A stretch of DNA of 64,000 bases, from NCBI GenBank assembly GCA_963978905.1, contig OZ022256.1:29475426-29539425 (forward strand). Direction: 5' to 3'. The DNA comes from Trichostrongylus colubriformis (Eukaryota > Nematoda > Chromadorea > Rhabditida > Trichostrongylidae). This document shows, piece after piece, positions 57,573 through 64,000 of the stretch. Made by a program: the position numbers and the translations under genes. Numbering within the stretch: the stretch's first letter is position 1; the number at the start of each line of letters is the position of its first letter. The notes below the pieces were generated by a model. That model was not told the origin of the DNA and did no database searches. It saw only the letters and a program-made list of their open reading frames with translations.

Positions 57573-60567
57573 AAGTATTTCGATTCATGCTGTTTGAAGT
57601 GTCTGGTGTTATGTGTATAAAGTATTCCTGAATTTTATAGGTAGGTTATCTTGCAGCGAGGGAGCATCCCACTATGGACGCTGGTTTTACCTGAACCTAA
57701 ATGGTGGAGGAATCAGTTGTTACTGTCCACAAGATAAGCTAACCTAAGAGTTTGGAAGGCCTAAGTGCGTCACCTTACCTAGTTCAACCATTTATGCAAG
57801 AAGCTTATCATGGTCATAATATACCTATAGACAGTTGCTAGAAGTTCGAGGCCGCACTGCATCAAGCTCGCAGTTAAACATGACGAACATGTTCCGACTT
57901 ATGCCTACTTCCCACTAAACGAAATAAGTCATATTCCAACTATTAGGTCGTTGGAAAAATCTTGCGGTTTTTCAAACCTTTAACTTTACATCCACATACA
58001 GTTCATTTCAGAGCGCTAGATAGGGCGTGGCCTACGGACTCGGGTGAGAGCATACCAATTTCTCCGACCCCGCTACACACTCTCACCCAAGTCCATGGGC
58101 CTTACCCTACCTAGCGCTGTGAAATGGACTGTATCTCTGCTCATATCAAATTTTATCAATCGGGAGTCTCCTATTTTCACGATAGCTCAAAAGCATACTT
58201 CAAGGACCGTGAAAATAATCTCCTTGAAAGAATAAACGAGATTTTTCGAACGGAAAAACCAGTGTACAGATTTAAATTCCACAGAGGACATAAGGGAAGA
58301 ACAGGGCGTAACCTCTCAAGAAGCAATGGTAACAGTGGATGAGATGGACGTCATGCCACTAGCCCTTATTCGTAAATCAATCCGCTGTAACGCCCTTATC
58401 CAGAATACTGGTTACCTATCAAGCACTAGTTTCATGGTGTGCGGCTAGTATTTTCGAAAATGAAGCAATCCTTCAAAAAGTATTTCCAAAAATGAAGCTT
58501 CCCATATTTTTCGCAGATTCTGAATTCAGCCTTCGTAATTAAAAGGGCATGATATTGCGAAAGACGAAGAGCACAGCACTTGATATCCGAGAAGTGGAAG
58601 TTTTCGTTGCATGCTCAGGATGTACGTACTGAAATTTTGCCGATGAGGTATAAATAATTATTTCTTGAGCGCTAATGTATGTACAGATGCTCTGTTCAGT
58701 GCTAGTCTCTAGTTATTCTTCTATCCCTTTCCCTTCGGATCGCTCACGGAAATCGAAACAAAATGCTGCATCAAAACTGCAAGAACAAACGAGAATGAAG
58801 AAGAAACTTCAAAAGAAAACAAAACGTCCACAGTCGAATTCAGGACAGTGAGATCCCACAAAGATTTCTTAGTGTTCTCTTATAATCAGGAACTTGATTT
58901 CCAACCGAAGGTGCTTTTTTTCACTAAAGGCATGGAAATATCTTCGAGCACAGCTACTGGTTTTACAGTTGAAAAATGTACTTGTGCATCGAGAAGATTC
59001 AGAGGTCCAGAGAGCGCAAACTCAATCGGGGGGATGGGAGGGGAGGTAAAGGTGGGGCTCAAGGGGATAATGAGCACTCATTTTGGAAAAAATCGATGTA
59101 CTGCAATAGTATGTTTATGGTTTATGCTTTACATCATTACGTTAACAAAAACAAATAATGTTCTACGTTGTAGAATGCGAAGCACGCAATTCTATGCAAC
59201 TTCGATTTGTTTGCTTCACAGTCACTATTGATTGATGGTAACCTGCACGAGATCTCAGCAGTAAACAAATGCATTCGACAAGCTGTAATCGAAAGAAAGA
59301 ACCCTGCATGTATCTCAACTGCTCCGGTGAATTGCTATTTAATAAGTACCAAGCTGTCATGAGCATTTATGAAAATAAATAGAAAAATTTGAGCTCCGAC
59401 TTGCTGTGAGTTTCCGCAACATTCTTCTTATTTTCTAAACGAGGGTTATCAAGTTTAGGAAATGTTACGTGGACCAAATAGATAGTGATTCAAAACTGGC
59501 AAGAGCCTTGCAGATAATTCCGAGAGGATTCGCAGTTTTGTTGTACTCACTAATGGTTGATTCGTAGGAAGGGCTTGATTTGAGGAATTCTAGCTATACC
59601 GGAGTCAATTAGATACTACTGGAATATGAGATCACAATGAAAAAGCTGAAGTTATAGATCAAAAATAATCGAACAAACAGATCAAATAGATCATGGAAGC
59701 AAAGTCAGAAATGGATCAAGCGATTTCAACTTCTAAAATGCGATTCAGGGATCTGTGGGAGTTTGCGAGCTTGAGGAAGCAGATGATATATTTGCATTGA
59801 ACGAAAAAAATCGATCACGACGGCATTTCGTGGAAGGGGAAGAACCATCGACGACTTGCCAAAATTCATGGCAGTACCTGCTATTGCAGCGATGAAACCA
59901 ATGCAATCCAAACAACAAATCCGAAACAATAAAAATAGAGTTGTCACGTATTGTAGAGAAATGAAGTAAACAACGCTGATTGATACTCACAAAGGTTAAC
60001 CCGCGTGAATTCAGTGGATGACAGGGACAGGAACATAAATACACTCATCGGCTGATATTTGACGGTCAAGTCGAGTGTTTCAAGCGGCCGCTTTCCGGGC
60101 AGCCCTTGTGAAGTGCATATCGGCACAGAAATTTTGCGTAAGGATTTGGAGAACGAGCATAGCTGCCATAGCATTAGTTCCTCTCTATAAGGCATACTTT
60201 GCGTATTTCTATTTATGAAAGTATGATATCACTGTAGCTATCACTTTCCGGTCGTCACAGTACCTGTAGATATCTGCACCTCCTACCCAAGAAATGAGTC
60301 GCTTGCACACGCAAATTTAGGCTCTCTCCATCTTCGATATCCTCTTTTGCACGAATCCATCATGGTGAACCGAGCAGACCGCGTGATGCCCCGCGTGCCG
60401 CATGCATACTCAGAGCCGGCAGGGGGTGGCTTCGCTCACAGACAGCCAGACAGAGTGGACGGAGGAGGTGCTGAGATGACGCAGGCAACGCGGCAGAGTG
60501 GCATAGGCGGAGATGCAGAGACATACAAAGTACCCTGCCGCCAACGCTGCTGGGTATGAACGCGACC
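57573..60567. other. No supported gene
   Basis: A mariner-like left end (TTAGGTCGTTGGAAAAATCT) stands alone at 57943 with no partner. On the minus strand a good donor (CTTT|GTGAGTATC, about 59990) ends an open frame back to 60195, followed by a hydrophobic stretch (LFLLFRICCLDCIGFIAAIAG). These could be exons, but no family is recognisable. Confidence 0.4.
57999..58131. repeat. 133-bp hairpin repeat (family 4)
   Basis: CAGTTCATTTCAGAGCGCTA through GGACTCGGGTGAGAG pairs with CTCTCACCCAAGTCC through TAGCGCTGTGAAATGGACTG, arms of about 52 bases. Related pieces flank MITE 3B near 34640 and 35480. Confidence 0.75.
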
Positions 60568-61324
60568 TTAAAGACACCAGGAGGGGGTAATTTTGGCTTA
60601 CTGTAGAACAGACGTAGTGTGGACGAGTATGAGTGGCCGTCATTGCACAAACTCGCCAATTTGACGCCTTGGCATGATGCCAAAAGAAGATGGTTCTATT
60701 TTGGATTTGTTTTTTCCTTTTAGTTTTTACTTTGTTCTTTCTTATATTGTTTCTAGATGTACTTACGGGTCAAATAAAGTCGGGGGGGGGGGGGGGAGAC
60801 GCAAAATTCTCACCCACGTCAAAGCTTCTTTCCCTTCCTAGGGTTAGGCTAAAGCAGATGAGACCTACGCTTTGACAGATGCTTTTCAATGTGGGAGGAG
60901 GGGATATTAATTTTAGCCTAAGCCTAGTAAGGGAAAGGAGCTTCGACGTCGACGCAAAGTTGCGTCTCCCCCCTCCCGACTTTATTTGACCCTTCTGAGA
61001 TTTTCAGGTATAGAAATGCACAATTAAGAAGATCCATAAGTAAACAAGTAAAATATGTCACTAGAAAACAGTCTAAAGAGGAAATAAGTCAAAAATAAGG
61101 TTACATCAGGCCGAAGACAAGCTTTAAGATGTACGAAGCGTGGCTCGGCCATGGAAGCTTGCAGTTCGGACGAAAGCGCGCCCTGTGGGCAAATAGCGCC
61201 CTATGGCGCGCTCTTCAACGCCGGTTTCGTTACACATTGTATCTACCGAACCCATATGTTTGTTTTCAGACACCATTGTTTTTGTAAACGTTATTCCGCC
61301 CTTCCCCCCTCCCGGTGCGTTTAA
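60568..61324. mobile_element. TTAA MITE family 2-like copy C with nested insertion
   Basis: TTAA at 60568-60571 then AGACACCAGGAGGGGGTAA; right end CCCCCCTCCCGGTGCG then TTAA at 61321-61324. Only the ends resemble family 2; the length is explained partly by a hairpin element nested at 60767-60992. Confidence 0.55.
60767..60992. mobile_element. 226-bp palindromic element with poly-G run
   Basis: GGGTCAAATAAAGTC followed by about 16 G and GAGACGCAA pairs with the right arm TTGCGTCTCCCCCCTCCCGA through CTTTATTTGACCC; the arms extend inward to about 110 bp (CTAGGGTTAGGCTA facing TAGCCTAAGCCTAG). No coding capacity and no clear target duplication. Confidence 0.8.
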
Positions 61325-64000
61325 GCCGTACGCATCTGAGGTTCTAGTTAGTCGTCCAGCGCTGCTTGAACAAACCTGTTGTTAGCGCCCCAGGAGTTAA
61401 CACAATATCGGGCAGCAACCTGGCCAGACATACAAGGATAGATTTGTAAGAAGAAGTTCCCTGCTAGAAGCACTCCTCGCAATGAGCTGCCCCACTCACT
61501 ACGAGGCGTGCCTTCAGAGAGAACGTGACTTGTTCTTTTAAAACGAAGATTCAATGTCTTGATCTTTTCAAAACCACAATCTCTGTGAAGCTTCCCATAT
61601 TGGTCCTATACTATGTCGCTGAGTATAATTTTTAGTTTGCCGTTGGAATAGTCTAATTTCGAAGAGGCGTAAAACTGGCTGGACCATACACTGAACACTT
61701 CTATTGGCTCATATCCATTCCTATCCGTTCTTCGAGAGCGTCTTAGACTTAGGTTTATCATCGCAATTAGACCAATAACGAGATTCGTAGCTAATGTACG
61801 CTGGAAAAGCAGCGGTACAACCCGCTCCCGCGCGATCCTGATCATTGATAAGTGTGATCGAGAAATGCCAAGGTGTTCAATGAAAACCGTTTATTGGCGG
61901 AGCATTGACTCCTCATTCATACCTTTGCACTGGTATGGTTTGCTGTTTTTTTTTAAGAAGAAAAATTCAAATTTTCGATCGAATTCAACCAAAACTGAAA
62001 GAATCTTAATGGTCGTGCCAAATAAATGACACATATCCTCAAATGCTGTGCATTATTTGTACTCGCCGTTCCTCTTCGCAGAAATATTTGCTCACAAGGC
62101 CATCCGTTTTCGCTGTCCCTCGCGCAGCTTCATCCACATGACTCGTGCCACAGCCACTTCAGAGCGTACGCCTTACAGGCCAACATACTCCGGAGATGGG
62201 AAAACGACAAAAAATAACGTCGACAAGTAAATTTCCTACCTTCACAGGTGACAGTCACTTTTATTAATGTTCATACGAATGTACTCGGAGAAAAGAAAAA
62301 TTTACGGCCATACCATTTTCGTCATAATTCTTTCTGCAGGAGCAAAATGCGCAAATATACGGAGCCTGAGCATATTGCGGACTTTTTCCACTACTCAAAT
62401 GCAGACTGAAATTTTCATGGGTTTTCGCAAGAACTGAATAATGGAGAACGCGAAAAAGAATGATTAAGGGAAACGAATTCATGTGTATTGCAACTGGGAA
62501 ACCTTGAAAAACATTGACACTTCGTAGGAAAACCACGACTTTTGATGACGGCATGGAGCATATGAGCTTTCCAATAATTGTGTGATGCTTGGCATTCCAC
62601 CCTTCTACTACTAGTTGAGCGAATTTTCCTTTTCCTGTTGTGACACGGTCTAGTAGAACAAGGCTTCTGTGGCTCCTTTTACATGTGTTTTAGAAGCTTC
62701 AAGTTCGGAAAAGGCACAAGCATGGGGTGGGATGGGTCAACAATAGAGTTCAACAAAGAACAGAAGGTAGGTCGATAAGATTAACAATAGAGTTCAACAA
62801 AGAACAGAAGGTAGGTCGATAAGATTAACAATAGAGTTCAACAAAGAACAGAAGGTAGGTCGACAATAAAGTGCAGAGAAATTTGCGATCCATGATAGCT
62901 TATAGAGGGCCCTCCGGTTGGTGGTAAGGTATACAAGGGCTTTGGTCAATGAGAGCGTGCAGCAGGGGCTACCTTCATATGTTCCGATTCCGAGGACATC
63001 GACTAGTTCTAGCAAGCAACTACAGGAGTGCCAAAAAAGTTACTTTTTTTCCTCTATTTTCAACACGAAATTAGTCAAACCTTAACGAATTGAACGAGAT
63101 ATTTTCAATCCGAAATTCAAGAGCATGCCCAAGAACATCATCAAAGTTTGTAACGGCCTTCGGCACGAGCAGGATCGGGAGTTCTTGCCAAGCCAATACT
63201 ATGCGCTGCCTCAACTCAGCAAAATCCGCAATTCCGTTAACCTCGTTTATAGAATAGCTAACATAAGCTTGTTCATCCTTGGTAATCGAGGAATGCTAGG
63301 TGGTGTTCTTGAATATTCCGTTTTGTCCAGGTTCCTAGTACCCTTTATTTTCCGGTAGCTGGACGTGTTGTCACATTAAAACTCCTTTGGAGGCAGTTCA
63401 GCGCATGAGAAATGACACCACGGACCGTAACAGGGTTGTCCGAGCAGCAGAGCGTCAGTGGTTTTTGAGAACCAAGACGGCAGTTTTTAGGGAGAGAGGC
63501 GAAGCGGTCTTTCCGAAAGGACCACCACGGGGACAGGCTCTGCTGTTTTGGGCAATTGCAGTAGGTGTTCTAAAGCCCGACGACGTCATCTAACGGCTTC
63601 CACCCAGCTCAACCTTCAGTGGGTTACGAGAGGACGGTGTGAGGATTCGAGGAGACAGCTGTCTGCACGGTCCAAGGACGCTCAGACACCGTTCTTCTTG
63701 CATCCCTATGAGCAAAGCCCTCAACAACCAAACAACCACTCGTAGGATGATCTCCTGTGTATTATCATACCACGTACTGCCATGCTCGCTTACCTATTAT
63801 AATACTTCCATGATGTGTCTTTTACGGTGGTTCTTAACTCGATCACATACTCCTCTTTACTCGCCCTTACACGACTTTACGTTTTTGAGATAATTTTGGT
63901 AAGTTCAATGGCTGAAGACAGGAGTACTCAGCGAGCACCTTTCACTGGGCCCGCTCGCTTACTATATGCCACATTTGTGCCTTGTTTCAGGGGAACATTT
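61325..64000. other. No supported gene
   Basis: Short frames only. One minus-strand frame (61606-61845) has a weak hydrophobic stretch but no family resemblance. A three-copy tandem repeat lies at 62739-62862. Confidence 0.45.
62739..62862. repeat. 44-bp tandem repeat, about 2.8 copies
   Basis: Unit AACAATAGAGTTCAACAAAG...GGTCGATAAGATT occurs at 62739-62782 and 62783-62826, and partially at 62827-62862. The copies are identical over the shared length, so the expansion is recent. Confidence 0.9.

Noticed and set aside
59726..60195. Possible two-exon membrane protein on the minus strand
   Set aside because: One good donor and a hydrophobic stretch, but no recognisable family and no flanking exons; kept only as a note.
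60690..60875. Hydrophobic frame resembling a membrane segment
   Set aside because: It comes from a T-rich tract and runs into the poly-G palindrome; no exon structure supports it.
61606..61845. Minus-strand 79-aa frame with weak hydrophobic stretch
   Set aside because: No motif, no clear splice partners and no family resemblance.

Overview
The window looks like nuclear DNA of a clade V (strongylid, probably hookworm-like) nematode. The evidence is split genes with 50-70 bp introns ending in TTTCAG, a nematode-type 7TM chemoreceptor, a nicotinic acetylcholine receptor (nAChR) subunit, RTE and CR1/jockey-like LINEs, several mariner lineages, and many inverted-repeat miniature elements (MITEs). 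The species assignment is inference; the gene families are read directly from translated exons.

Layout. Bases 1-1540 hold eight tandem tRNA genes or relics on the minus strand, one of which (plus a damaged relative) has changed from a Lys(UUU) to a UCU anticodon. Bases 1741-1842 are a perfect hairpin with a tRNA T-arm in its loop. Bases 3667-5810 are a 2.1-kb inverted repeat with tRNA-like Pol III boxes in both arms and a Cys-rich pseudo-exon in the spacer. Bases 9761-11166 are a 1.4-kb palindrome with TA target duplications. Bases 11412-12300 are an internally deleted mariner, whose sister is at 47049-47937. A mariner relic (13130-13730) and MITEs fill the space to 19 kb.

Two genes dominate. 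The first is a 13-exon nAChR alpha-type subunit on the minus strand (38137 down to 19172; 515 aa, all exon phases join). Its introns hold a dead RTE LINE and at least seven other repeats. The second is a six-exon Srg-superfamily (Srv-like) chemoreceptor on the plus strand (49277-57310; 308 aa). Its last intron holds a three-level nest: a tRNA-like repeat split by a TTAA MITE, itself split by a mariner with a complete 337-aa transposase carrying all three catalytic Asp.

Between the two genes lies a second dead RTE copy (38840-44920), cut by two abutting TTAA MITEs and then by a 2.6-kb CR1/jockey-like LINE. After 57.6 kb I see one possible receptor first exon, more hairpin elements and a 44-bp tandem repeat, but no convincing gene.

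My best candidates for something undescribed are the anticodon-switched tRNA array, the two large foldbacks (one with Pol III boxes in its arms, one built of periodic mini-hairpins), and the TTAA MITE families that insert into each other.
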